From JBJHBY01 sp050485745 (GTDB taxonomy: Bacteria > Pseudomonadota > Gammaproteobacteria > Pseudomonadales > CAMLJR01): DNA of 38,244 nucleotides. A model generated the notes under the pieces. It was not told the DNA's origin, ran no database searches, and saw only the letters and a list, made by a program, of their open reading frames with translations. Below are positions 22,297-30,290 of this stretch, piece after piece. The stretch lies in assembly GCA_050485745.1 (NCBI GenBank), contig JBJHBY010000004.1, positions 1 through 38,244 of the forward strand, given 5' to 3'. Position 1 is the first letter of the stretch. The number at the start of each line of letters is the position of its first letter. A program made the position numbers and the translations under genes.

Positions 22297-24558
22297 ATGG
22301 CATCACTGCTTGTTGAGAGGCCCCGCCTCGTCGCCTACATCGATATCGCCGGCCTGCAGGTCCATCCCCGCCTGCAGCATTTCGTGGAGCAGGAGCTGCT
22401 GCCGGGCAGTGGTGTGGGCGCGGACCAGTTCTGGTGGGGCCTGCAGCGGCTGGTGGCGCAGTTCGCCCCGGAAAACCGGCGCCTGCTGCGGCAGCGCGAG
22501 GTGTTGCAGCAGCGCATTGACGAGTGGCACCTGGGGCATCGGGGTCGCCACCATGACCAGGACGCTTACGTCGCCTTTCTGCGCGAGATCGGTTATCTGT
22601 TGCCGGAGGGTGAGGACTTCTGCATCGGCACCGACGACGTGGACGACGAGATTGCCTTGCAGGCCGGCCCGCAACTGGTGGTGCCGGTCATGAACGCGCG
22701 CTTTGCCCTGAATGCCGCCAATGCACGCTGGGGCAGCCTGTACGATGCACTCTATGGCAGTGATGCCATTCCTGAAGACGATGGCGGGGGGCGTGAAGGC
22801 CCCTACAACCCGGTGCGCGGTGCCCGGGTGATCGCCCGGGGGCGCGCCTTTCTCGACGCGCACTTCCCTCTCGCCACGGCCAGTCACGCCGATACCGTCG
22901 CCTACCGGGTTCGCGATGGCCAACTGGTGGCGACCCTGGCCGACGGCACTGACACCGCGCTGGTGGCGCCCGCCCAGTTCCGCGGCTACCGCGGTGAGGT
23001 AGAGGCCCCCGAGGTGCTGTTGCTGCGCAATCCCGGCCACAATCCCGGTTGCGAGGGCGGGCTGCATGTCGAGCTGCTCATCGATCGCGGCCATCCGGTG
23101 GGGGCGACGGATGCCGCGGGCATCTGCGATATCCAGCTCGAGGCGGCGCTGACGACAATCATGGACTGCGAGGACTCCGTCGCCGCCGTCGATGCCGAGG
23201 ACAAGGTCCAGGTCTACCGCCACTGGTTGGGTCTGATGCAGGGGTCCCTGAAGGAGGCCATCCACAAGGGCAGCACCACTTTCGTACGCAGTCTCAACCC
23301 GGATCGCCACTATCGCGGTGCGGATGGCGCGGAGCTGACACTGCCCGGGCGCAGCCTGCTGTTCGTGCGCAACGTCGGCCTGCTGATGACCACGCCGGCG
23401 GTGCTGGACGAGCATGGCGCGGAAATCCCCGAGGGTATTCTCGATGGCCTGGTCACTGCCGCGGCTGCCCTGCACGACCTGCGCGGGGACGGCCGCCTGC
23501 GCAATTCGCGGCGTGGCAGTGTCTACATCGTCAAGCCCAAACTGCATGGCCCCGAGGAAGTGGCCTTCAGCAATGCCCTGTTCGATCGTATCGAGGACGT
23601 GCTGGGCCTGCGTCGCCACACTCTCAAGATGGGCATCATGGATGAGGAGCGACGCACCTCGGCCAATCTCAAGGCCTGTATTCGTGCGGCGAAAGATCGC
23701 GTGGTGTTCATCAATACCGGCTTTCTCGATCGCACCGGTGATGAGATCCACACGGCGATGGAGGCGGGGGCCTTTCTGCCCAAGGCGGAACTCAAGACAC
23801 AGCCCTGGCTGGCGGCGTATGAGCGCCGCAATGTGGCCATCGGGCTGGCCTGTGGCCTGGCCGGGCGCGCTCAGATCGGCAAGGGCATGTGGCCGGTGCC
23901 GGATCACATGGCCGCCATGCTCGAAGCCAAGATTGCGCATCCGCGCGCTGGTGCCAGTACCGCCTGGGTGCCGTCTCCGACGGCCGCGGTGCTGCACGCC
24001 CTGCACTACCATGCGGTGGACGTGGCCACAGTCCAGGCGCTGGCGGACACTGCCCAGAGTGCACCGCTGGAAACGATGTTGAGTCTGCCCCTGTTGGGAG
24101 AGCGCCACCTCGACGAGGCGGAAATCCAGCGCGAACTTGAAAACAATATTCAGGGCATTCTTGGCTATGTGGTGCGCTGGGTGGAGCAGGGCATCGGTTG
24201 CTCCAAGGTGCCGGACATCGACGACGTCGGGTTGATGGAGGATCGCGCCACCCTGCGCATCTCCAGCCAGCACCTGGCCAACTGGCTGCACCACGGTCTC
24301 TGCACCGAGGCTCAGATCATGGCGACCCTGGAACGCATGGCCGCGGTGGTGGACCGGCAAAATGCCGGGGATCCGGACTATCAGCCGATGGGCCCCGCAT
24401 ACCTGCAAAGCCTGGCGTTCTGTGCAGCGCGGGACCTGATCCTGCAGGGCAGGGAGCAGCCCAACGGCTATACCGAGCCGCTGCTGCACGCCTGGCGAAC
24501 GCGGGCCAAGTGGGAGCAGGGGCAGGCACGCCACCGCCCGGGCGCACGCGCCGGTTGA
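22297..24558 (+). CDS. glcB: malate synthase G
   Basis: Condenses glyoxylate with acetyl-CoA to malate, the second glyoxylate-shunt step. At 753 residues it is slightly longer than the usual 723-725. The family blocks TTIMDCEDSVAAVDAEDK, GLLMTTPAVLD, LKMGIMDEERRTSANLKACI and AWVPSPTAAVLHALHYH are all present. The start ATG at 22297 has AAGGA eight bases upstream. About 216 bases separate it from the LysR gene, with a strong hairpin in between, so it probably has its own promoter. Together with aceA it lets the cell grow on acetate or fatty-acid-derived acetyl-CoA. Confidence 0.96.
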   Translation: MASLLVERPRLVAYIDIAGLQVHPRLQHFVEQELLPGSGVGADQFWWGLQRLVAQFAPENRRLLRQREVLQQRIDEWHLGHRGRHHDQDAYVAFLREIGYLLPEGEDFCIGTDDVDDEIALQAGPQLVVPVMNARFALNAANARWGSLYDALYGSDAIPEDDGGGREGPYNPVRGARVIARGRAFLDAHFPLATASHADTVAYRVRDGQLVATLADGTDTALVAPAQFRGYRGEVEAPEVLLLRNPGHNPGCEGGLHVELLIDRGHPVGATDAAGICDIQLEAALTTIMDCEDSVAAVDAEDKVQVYRHWLGLMQGSLKEAIHKGSTTFVRSLNPDRHYRGADGAELTLPGRSLLFVRNVGLLMTTPAVLDEHGAEIPEGILDGLVTAAAALHDLRGDGRLRNSRRGSVYIVKPKLHGPEEVAFSNALFDRIEDVLGLRRHTLKMGIMDEERRTSANLKACIRAAKDRVVFINTGFLDRTGDEIHTAMEAGAFLPKAELKTQPWLAAYERRNVAIGLACGLAGRAQIGKGMWPVPDHMAAMLEAKIAHPRAGASTAWVPSPTAAVLHALHYHAVDVATVQALADTAQSAPLETMLSLPLLGERHLDEAEIQRELENNIQGILGYVVRWVEQGIGCSKVPDIDDVGLMEDRATLRISSQHLANWLHHGLCTEAQIMATLERMAAVVDRQNAGDPDYQPMGPAYLQSLAFCAARDLILQGREQPNGYTEPLLHAWRTRAKWEQGQARHRPGARAG

Positions 24559-24612
24559 CGGCCGCGTGAAAATCGGGATTGATAGCGCACGCGCGCGCTG
24601 TGGCACTCCCGT

Positions 24613-24636
24613 CCGGCGGGCTGCGCAGTCCGCCGG
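24613..24636. terminator. hairpin after glcB
   Basis: CCGGCGG (24613-24619) pairs with CCGCCGG (24630-24636); the 10-base loop contains the self-complementary CTGCGCAG. It lies 54 bases after the glcB stop and before the cupin gene. No T-run follows. Confidence 0.45.
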
Positions 24637-24672
24637 TGGTTGCACCGGATGGCACTCACCAGGACAGGACCA

Positions 24673-25125
24673 ATGAGCGCAACGCCATCACTCTGGGTAC
24701 TCGGGCATTGCATCCGCCCACTCGATACCGATGACAGCTACGGCATGATCGAGGTCACCTCGCCACCCGGGGTTCCCGGGCCACCGCCCCATTACCACAA
24801 GCGCGAGAACGAGTTCTTCTTTGTGATCAAGGGTAGCCTGGATGTGATGGCCAATGGTGAGTGGCGTCGCTGCGATGCCGGGCAGTTCGTCGATCTTCCT
24901 CCCGGAACGATCCACACCTTCATCAACAACACCACGACGGATGTCGTCTGGGTGACCGGCTGGCGGCCCAAGGGCTTCGAGCGTTTCTTCACCGAGTTCG
25001 GTATTCCCGCCTCCCGTGCCGACGCACGCGAGGCGTCCGTCTCTGGTCCGGTGGTACAGGCCGCGGTGAGCCAGGTGGAGGCCTACGGCATGTTTGTGGC
25101 GGCGAGTCACGACACCGGCGGTTGA
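24673..25125 (+). CDS. cupin 2 domain protein
   Basis: A protein of 150 residues. The two cupin motifs are complete: H40-Y-H42 with Glu45/Glu47 (PPHYHKRENEFFFVIKG) and G70-QFVDLPPGTIH with His81. A 3-His/1-Glu metal site is therefore likely. The start ATG at 24673 has AGGAC just upstream. The C-terminal 45 residues are helical and of unknown role. Small single-domain cupins of this kind are often dioxygenase-like or ligand-binding; no substrate can be given. It may be independent of glcB because a hairpin separates them. Confidence 0.82.
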   Translation: MSATPSLWVLGHCIRPLDTDDSYGMIEVTSPPGVPGPPPHYHKRENEFFFVIKGSLDVMANGEWRRCDAGQFVDLPPGTIHTFINNTTTDVVWVTGWRPKGFERFFTEFGIPASRADAREASVSGPVVQAAVSQVEAYGMFVAASHDTGG

Positions 25126-25186
25126 TCTGCGCAGGCCATAGGACACGGGGGATTTTCCCTCAGGCACGCAGAGGACGTGTGCATGC

Positions 25187-25453
25187 TCAATGACCACGCC
25201 GGTACACCTGCCGGCGATGGCCGACCATGACCACCGTGACGATCAATTCGTTGTCACTGATCTCGTAGAGGATCCGGTACACACCCTGGCGAACCCGGTA
25301 GCGCTCACGTCCCGAAAGCTTCTCGCAGCCGGGAGGGCGTGGCTGTTCCCGCAGTGCTTCGATGCGCTGAAGGATGCGGGTCACATCCTTCCCGGGTATG
25401 GCGCGGAGATCCCTCGCGACGGACTGCTTGATGACGAGTTTATAGCTTGCCAT
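25187..25453 (-). CDS. RelE/ParE-family toxin
   Basis: A protein of 88 residues with the RelE fold pattern: an N-terminal strand MASYKLVI, a helix with VARDLRAIPGKDVTRILQRI, then RERYRVRQGVYRILYEI and the final GHRRQVYRR. This is the typical ribosome-dependent mRNA interferase (RelE) rather than gyrase-poison layout, though the two are close. The ATG at 25453 lies inside the 3' end of the antitoxin gene (14-base overlap), the usual coupled antitoxin-first order. Confidence 0.9.
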   Translation of the reverse strand: MASYKLVIKQSVARDLRAIPGKDVTRILQRIEALREQPRPPGCEKLSGRERYRVRQGVYRILYEISDNELIVTVVMVGHRRQVYRRGH

Positions 25454-25673
25454 GGGCCTTGAGGTCGTCGAGCAGGGCCTCATAGGTCATTGATGGCTCC
25501 GCGACACGCGCTTCGAATGCTGCAAGGTCTTCCTGATCCTCCGCCAGTGCAGCACGTACCGCGTCATTGACGATCTCGGAAACGCTGCGGTGACTGTGCG
25601 CGGCCTTCAGCCGCAGAGCGGTATGGATCTGCGGGTCGAAGTAGATGGTTGTGCGTTTCGGCATTTCGCTCAT
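25440..25673 (-). CDS. ribbon-helix-helix antitoxin
   Basis: A protein of 77 residues. The N-terminus (RTTIYFDPQIHTALRLKAA, then RSVSEIVNDAVRAAL) is a ribbon-helix-helix DNA-binding domain. The acidic C-terminus (QEDLAAFEARVAEPSMTYEALLDDLKAHG) is the toxin-wrapping tail. The ATG at 25673 has GGAG eight bases upstream; a second ATG at 25664 is possible. It neutralises the overlapping RelE-like toxin and should repress its own promoter through the repeats at 25720-25743. Confidence 0.9.
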   Translation of the reverse strand: MSEMPKRTTIYFDPQIHTALRLKAAHSHRSVSEIVNDAVRAALAEDQEDLAAFEARVAEPSMTYEALLDDLKAHGKL

Positions 25674-25719
25674 GGTCACTCCAGGATCGCGCCAGTGCCC
25701 GGTATGCCGGCATCGTGGC

Positions 25720-25743
25720 GTCATAACGTCATAATGTCAAGAT
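25720..25743. promoter_or_regulatory. three 8-bp tandem operator repeats of the toxin-antitoxin promoter
   Basis: GTCATAAC, GTCATAAT and GTCAAGAT follow each other without a gap (25720-25727, 25728-25735, 25736-25743). On the - strand the same bases contain TTGACA, a consensus -35 box. Direct or inverted half-sites in this size range are typical for ribbon-helix-helix repressors. The site lies between the antitoxin (start 25673) and the divergent CdiI-like gene (start 25836), so it may affect both. Confidence 0.6.
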
Positions 25744-25835
25744 GCCATATCGCCATGCGTCAGTGGTGCATCGGCGCTGCCGGCGACCCACCTCTGTGTT
25801 AGGGTGCCGTGGTGACCCAGACCCGAGGCAGCCCG

Positions 25836-26132
25836 ATGCCAGGTTCCGACACGCTTCAGCCGCGCCTGCAATACCTGCTGGACTGCTATTACCACCAGAG
25901 CTGGGCCCACGAGGTGGGCAGCCAGGATGAAACCCGCTTGTGGCGTCATTTCCTGAAGGAAGAGGGCGGCAAGGGCGACCCGGTATTGCGCGCCGAGGTG
26001 GACGCACTGCTTGCGGCCGGCCCCGAGGCGGCCCATCGTCGACTGCTCGAAGCCGATTGTGCCGGTCGCCACTGGGCCGGCCCTGAAGACGCTGTTGCCT
26101 GGTTGCGGCAGCTGGCGGCCTTTCTGCGCTGA
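25836..26132 (+). CDS. CdiI-like immunity protein (contact-dependent inhibition family)
   Basis: A protein of 98 residues. The N-terminal LQYLLDCYYHQSWAHEVG resembles the conserved start (L..YFHQDW) of the small CdiI_2-type immunity family, and the rest is helical (DAVAWLRQLAAFLR at the end). No CdiA or other toxin gene is beside it, so it would be an orphan immunity gene or have another role. The ATG at 25836 is preferred because GAGG lies about eight bases upstream; a GTG at 25809 would add nine residues. It diverges from the toxin-antitoxin pair. Confidence 0.55.
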   Translation: MPGSDTLQPRLQYLLDCYYHQSWAHEVGSQDETRLWRHFLKEEGGKGDPVLRAEVDALLAAGPEAAHRRLLEADCAGRHWAGPEDAVAWLRQLAAFLR

Positions 26133-26165
26133 TTCGCCCGGCCGCGTTGATTCACTCCGTGCCCC

Positions 26166-26197
26166 TTGACTCTGGAGTTAACTCCAGGGTTTATCCT
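26166..26197 (+). promoter_or_regulatory. ZntR/MerR-type promoter-operator
   Basis: TTGACT (26166-26171) and TATCCT (26192-26197) are separated by 20 bp, the overlong spacing that MerR-family activators correct. The spacer holds the perfect 16-bp palindrome CTGGAGTTAACTCCAG (26172-26187). It is nearly the E. coli zntA promoter, which carries the same TTGACTCTGGAGT start. It lies 65 bases before the regulator gene it should control. Confidence 0.9.
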
Positions 26198-26261
26198 GCC
26201 CCCATGATGCAATGACTCGGCAGCCTGTGGCGCGCCGGTCATCCGATTCGGGGAGGGTTGC

Positions 26262-26711
26262 ATGAAGATCGGAGAATTGTCGCGACGGCATGACCTGAGC
26301 GCGGATGCGGTGCGCTTTTACGAGAAACAGGGCCTGCTCAGCCCAGGCGCGCGCAGTGCCGCGGGTTACCGTCTCTACAGCCAGGCCGACAGCCTGCGCC
26401 TGGCCTTTATCCTGCGCGCGAAGGCAGTAGGTTTCAGTCTGCAGGAAATCCGTGAACTGCTCGCCATCGAAGACAACAAGTCCCGCTGGCAGTGCGCCGA
26501 CGTCAAGGACCGGGTGCAGGAAAAATTACAGCACATCGAGCGACAGATGGCCGAGCTGCAACAGTTCCAGCACGCCCTGAGGCAACTGGATGAAGCCTGC
26601 TGCGGCGGCCCGATCAGCGCTACCGAGTGCTCCATCCTTGCCGCGCTGGAACAGGGGGGCGCGGTGGTGGAAGAGGTCCATGGTCCTGACGGGGGGCGGC
26701 GTCATGGCTGA
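26262..26711 (+). CDS. zntR: MerR-family metal-responsive regulator, ZntR-like
   Basis: A protein of 149 residues. An N-terminal MerR helix-turn-helix (MKIGELSRRHDLSADAVRFY) is followed by a dimerisation coiled coil (about 80-110) and a metal loop. Cys78, Cys113, Cys114 and Cys123 align with the four cysteine ligands of ZntR. The position of the ZntR ligand His119 is isoleucine here (Ile118), so the preferred metal may differ. The promoter at 26166 is upstream on the same strand, so the gene is probably autoregulated with the permease whose start overlaps its stop by eight bases. Confidence 0.85.
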   Translation: MKIGELSRRHDLSADAVRFYEKQGLLSPGARSAAGYRLYSQADSLRLAFILRAKAVGFSLQEIRELLAIEDNKSRWQCADVKDRVQEKLQHIERQMAELQQFQHALRQLDEACCGGPISATECSILAALEQGGAVVEEVHGPDGGRRHG

Positions 26712-27774
26712 GTTCGCGTTGAACTTCATGCAGCTGTTCGTCCTCTCCGCCCCCTGGCTGCTGGTCGGTCTGCTGGTGGCCGCGGTGATGAAGGCCTGGA
26801 TTCCCATGGACTGGCTGCAGCGACAGCTGGGTGGTACCGGTGTCGGGCCGGTGATCAAGGGCGCCCTGCTGGGGGCGCCACTGCCCCTGTGCAGCTGTGG
26901 TGTCATCCCTGCGGCCATGCAACTGCGCCGTGGCGGTGCCTCCCGCGGCGCCACGGTGGCCTTTCTCAGCGCCACACCCGAGACCGGTGTGGACTCGATT
27001 TCCGTCTCATACGTTCTGCTGGGCCCACTGATGGCGGTGGTGCGGCCACTGGCAGCAGTGCTCAGTGCCATCAGCGCAGGCCTGCTGGTGGGACGGGCGA
27101 CGACGGACGACGTTGCAGTAGCACCCGCCAGGGCCTGTTGCTCCGGTACGCACTCCACAACGACCCGTACTGTGGTCGGCGTTACCAGGCCCGGCCTGCT
27201 GCTCCAGGCGCGGGAGGCGCTGACCTACAGTACGGGCCGTCTGCTCGGTGATTTCTATTTGTGGCTGCTGATCGGGCTGTTCTTCGCCGCCCTGGTGCAG
27301 ACCCTGGTGCCGGTGGACTACCTGGCGCAGTACGGCGGCAGCCTGTGGACCATGCTGCTGATGGTACTGATCTCGGTGCCGATGTATGTCTGCGCCACCG
27401 CGTCGACACCCATTGCCGCGGCCTTGATGATGGTGGGGATATCCCCGGGTGCCGCCCTGGTGTTCATGCAGGCGGGCCCGGCCACCAACATCGCCACCAT
27501 CGCCGTGGTCCTGCGCGAGTTGGGTGGCCGCGCCCTGGCCGCCTACCTGTTCGGGGTGATCGTGATGTCGGTGTTCTTCGGTTGGCTGCTGGACCGGGGG
27601 CTGGCGTATTTCGATATCTCCGTCACCAGCGCCATGACCCATGCGCACTCGGTACTGCCGAGCTGGCTGGAGCAGGCCGCGGCCCTGTTGCTGGCGGTGC
27701 TCATCCTGCGTGTTGCCCTGCGCCAGTGGTGGCAGCGCGGGGAGCGCCGGTCATCGCCGGCGCGGGGCGTGTAG
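26704..27774 (+). CDS. SO_0444-type Cu/Zn efflux permease (DUF318/ArsP family)
   Basis: An inner-membrane protein of 356 residues with about eight to nine transmembrane helices in two halves. The first half has LCSCGVIPAA (Cys63, Cys65) and the repeat-like second half has PMYVCATASTPIAAA. A central loop holds CCSGTH (Cys145, Cys146, His150), a likely metal-binding stretch. The family exports Cu/Zn or organo-metalloids. The start ATG at 26704 overlaps the regulator's end and has a G-rich site ahead; an ATG at 26680 is an alternative. Coupling to a ZntR-like regulator argues for Zn2+ or a similar soft metal. Confidence 0.87.
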   Translation: MAEFALNFMQLFVLSAPWLLVGLLVAAVMKAWIPMDWLQRQLGGTGVGPVIKGALLGAPLPLCSCGVIPAAMQLRRGGASRGATVAFLSATPETGVDSISVSYVLLGPLMAVVRPLAAVLSAISAGLLVGRATTDDVAVAPARACCSGTHSTTTRTVVGVTRPGLLLQAREALTYSTGRLLGDFYLWLLIGLFFAALVQTLVPVDYLAQYGGSLWTMLLMVLISVPMYVCATASTPIAAALMMVGISPGAALVFMQAGPATNIATIAVVLRELGGRALAAYLFGVIVMSVFFGWLLDRGLAYFDISVTSAMTHAHSVLPSWLEQAAALLLAVLILRVALRQWWQRGERRSSPARGV

Positions 27775-27811
27775 CCGGATCCGCGGGTTGGCGGGGCAGG
27801 CCCCCTCCGGT

Positions 27812-30079
27812 TTATCCCGGCGAAACAGCCGAGACTGTCACCGGAATACCGTTCAGCACGCACGTGCCCGACAGCGGGTCCAGCGCCAGTTCGTCGGTGA
27901 GGGCGTTGGCGTTGGCGCCGGGCTGGCGGCTGCTGGCGGTACCGAGGCGGGTGCCGGTGCCCGAGTGGCCAAAGCCATGGGGCAGGCTGGCCACGCCGGG
28001 CATGATGTCTTCAGTGAGCTCCACGGGTACCCGCACTGTGCCCACCCGGGAGCTGAGGCTGACGATGTCCCCGGCGTTGATGCCATGCGCTGCCGCATCC
28101 ACCGGATGCATCAACAGCACACAGCGTGGCCGCCCCTTGGCCAGTTGCGGCAGGTTGTGCAGCCAGGAGTTCATGTTGCGCGGCTGGCGCCGGCCAATCA
28201 GTCGCAGGGGCTGGCTGGCACCGTCGTGTGCAAGTTCTGCCTCCAGCCGGGGCAGGTCCGCCATCAGGTAGGGGTGGGCGAGCTGGATGCAGCCGTCTTC
28301 GGTGCGCAGGATCTCCAGCAGCCGTGGCTGCAGCGGCCCCAGGTCCACCGGGCCGTTGGCGGCGCGCAGGCGCGCCAGGGACAGGCCCTCGCGCCCTGCG
28401 TCAAAGCCGTCGCCGTAGGGGCCACCGCGCAGCATTAGGTCCACCAGGCGCAGGGGCCCCGGTTCCGGTCCCAGTTGTGCCAGCACTGTTTCCACATCCT
28501 GGCCATGGGCCGGTGAGCCGGGGCGGGCCAGGGTGCGTTGCGCCTGCTGGCGCAGCAGTGCCGCGTCCAGGGTTGCGGCATCGCCGCCGTTCAGTCTCGC
28601 CGCCAGCTCCAGCAGGATGCGCCACTGGGGCATGCCGGCGGGATCCGGAGCCAGCACGGCGGGGGACCAGCGTGCGAAGTTGTGCACCGTGGTGCCCGCG
28701 GCCAGGGCGTCCACGGTCTCGCACTCCAGCAGGCTCAGGGGCGGCAGGATCAGGTCCGCGTGGCGGGTGGTCTCGTTCAGGTAGATGTCGATGCACAACA
28801 TGAAATCGAGTTGGCCCAGGGCGTGGTCCAGGCGCTCGCCATTGGGGCAGGACAGCACCGGGTTGCCGGCCAGGGTGATCAGGGCGCGCACGCGGCGCTC
28901 TCCGGCGGCGTCGATTTCCTCGGCCAGGGCGGCGGCGGGCAGCTGGCCGTCGATTTCCGGCAGACCACGCACCGCCGAATGCCAGCGTCCCGTCTCCATC
29001 CCGGGCAATGGCTTGCCGCCTTCCAGTTCACCGCCATGGGGGCGGGGAAACATCATCCCGCCCTCGCTATCCAGGTGCCCGGTGAGGATGCCCAGCACGT
29101 CCACCAGGGCGCTGGCCAGGGTGCCGAAGGGGGTGGTACAGGTGCCGATGCGGCCATAGCAGCAGGCGCGCCCGGCGTCGGCGAATTCCCGTGCCAGGCG
29201 TCGTGTCGTGGCCGCGTCGACACCGGTGGCGCTGGCCACGGCCTCGGGTGTGAACGGCGCCAGCGCGGCCGCCAGGGTGTCGAAACCCGCCACCCGTCCG
29301 GCCAGGTGGCCCCAGCGCACCAGGCCTTCATCGATCACCACCTGCGCCATCGCCGCGAGCAGCAGTGCATCCGTGCCCGGGCGGATGAAATGGTGCTCGT
29401 CGGCCACCGCCGCCGTTTCCGAGCGGCGCGGGTCGAAGACCACGATGCGGCCGCCGCGTTGCTGAATGGCCCGCAGGCGGCGCTTGATGTCGGGCGCGGA
29501 CATCAGGCTGCCCTGGGACACCAGCGGGTTGCCCCCCAGGCACAGGAAGTAGTCGCAGCGATCGATGTCGGGCACCGGTAACAGGGTATTGCGTCCGTAC
29601 AGCGCTCGCGAGCTGACCATCTTGGGAAAGTGGTCCAGCGTCGCGGCGGTGAACACGTGGGTGGTCATCAGCGCGCGCATGAAGTGGGTGGAGTAGAGCA
29701 TGGCACCCACGTCGAAGCCGGTGGGGTTGCCGATGTATACCCCCAGCGCTTCGTGCCCGTGTTGTTCGCGCACCGCCAGCAGGTGCGATACCGCGGTGTC
29801 CAGCGCCGTGTCCCAGTCGATTTCCTCCCAACTGCCGTCGGCGCATTTGCGCAGCGGTCGCCGCAGCCGCTCCGGATCGTGGTAGACCCCCAGCATCGCC
29901 TGGGACTTGGCGCAGACAAAACCCTGGCTGCGGCTGTCTTCGTCGTCGCCCTCCACCCGCAGGATCTGCTTCGCGGCCGGGTCCACCTGGATGCGCAGGC
30001 CGCAACTGGCCTCGCAGATGGAGCAGCTGCGTTTGATCCAGGTGGGGGAGGGAAGGGTATCGGGGGCTGGGGTCATCAT
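27812..30079 (-). CDS. molybdopterin-dependent oxidoreductase (DMSO reductase family)
   Basis: A protein of 755 residues. The N-terminus has a 4Fe-4S motif C19-x2-C22-x3-C26 and Cys56. It continues with the bis-MGD domain (GVYIGNPTGFDVGAMLYSTH, LCLGGNPLVSQ, VVFDPRRSETA) and a C-terminal MoPterin-binding domain (about 640-755). No Tat signal is seen, so it should be cytoplasmic. It resembles the ~750-residue single-subunit group near formate dehydrogenase/assimilatory enzymes; the substrate cannot be given. The start is one of two adjacent ATG codons (30079 or 30076). It converges on the metal permease gene and diverges from the phosphotransferase gene. Confidence 0.88.
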   Translation of the reverse strand: MMTPAPDTLPSPTWIKRSCSICEASCGLRIQVDPAAKQILRVEGDDEDSRSQGFVCAKSQAMLGVYHDPERLRRPLRKCADGSWEEIDWDTALDTAVSHLLAVREQHGHEALGVYIGNPTGFDVGAMLYSTHFMRALMTTHVFTAATLDHFPKMVSSRALYGRNTLLPVPDIDRCDYFLCLGGNPLVSQGSLMSAPDIKRRLRAIQQRGGRIVVFDPRRSETAAVADEHHFIRPGTDALLLAAMAQVVIDEGLVRWGHLAGRVAGFDTLAAALAPFTPEAVASATGVDAATTRRLAREFADAGRACCYGRIGTCTTPFGTLASALVDVLGILTGHLDSEGGMMFPRPHGGELEGGKPLPGMETGRWHSAVRGLPEIDGQLPAAALAEEIDAAGERRVRALITLAGNPVLSCPNGERLDHALGQLDFMLCIDIYLNETTRHADLILPPLSLLECETVDALAAGTTVHNFARWSPAVLAPDPAGMPQWRILLELAARLNGGDAATLDAALLRQQAQRTLARPGSPAHGQDVETVLAQLGPEPGPLRLVDLMLRGGPYGDGFDAGREGLSLARLRAANGPVDLGPLQPRLLEILRTEDGCIQLAHPYLMADLPRLEAELAHDGASQPLRLIGRRQPRNMNSWLHNLPQLAKGRPRCVLLMHPVDAAAHGINAGDIVSLSSRVGTVRVPVELTEDIMPGVASLPHGFGHSGTGTRLGTASSRQPGANANALTDELALDPLSGTCVLNGIPVTVSAVSPG

Positions 30080-30290
30080 CGGGCTCGTTATGGTTATGGC
30101 TATGGTGTGGTATCCGGCCTGTTGCCGGGCATTATTCATACGCTGTTTGGATTGGGGGCTCAAGTGAAATGCCGGGCGCCGGGATAATGGCCTGTACCCG
30201 GGGCATGGCGATAAGCAGTTTTTTGGGACATTCGTCCTGCTATGCTGTTTGCGACGGAATACCCCCGTTGCTTCTTCGAGGGAGTGGAGC

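Noticed and set aside
22303..24645. 780-codon open frame on the - strand
   Set aside because: Complete shadow of glcB, which has all malate synthase G blocks.
27793..27804. GGGGC/GCCCC hairpin as a terminator between converging genes
   Set aside because: Only five pairs with a 2-base loop and no T-run; too weak to list.
30088..30112. TATGGT-like short repeats before the oxidoreductase gene
   Set aside because: Imperfect and only three to four units; no regulatory pattern could be supported.
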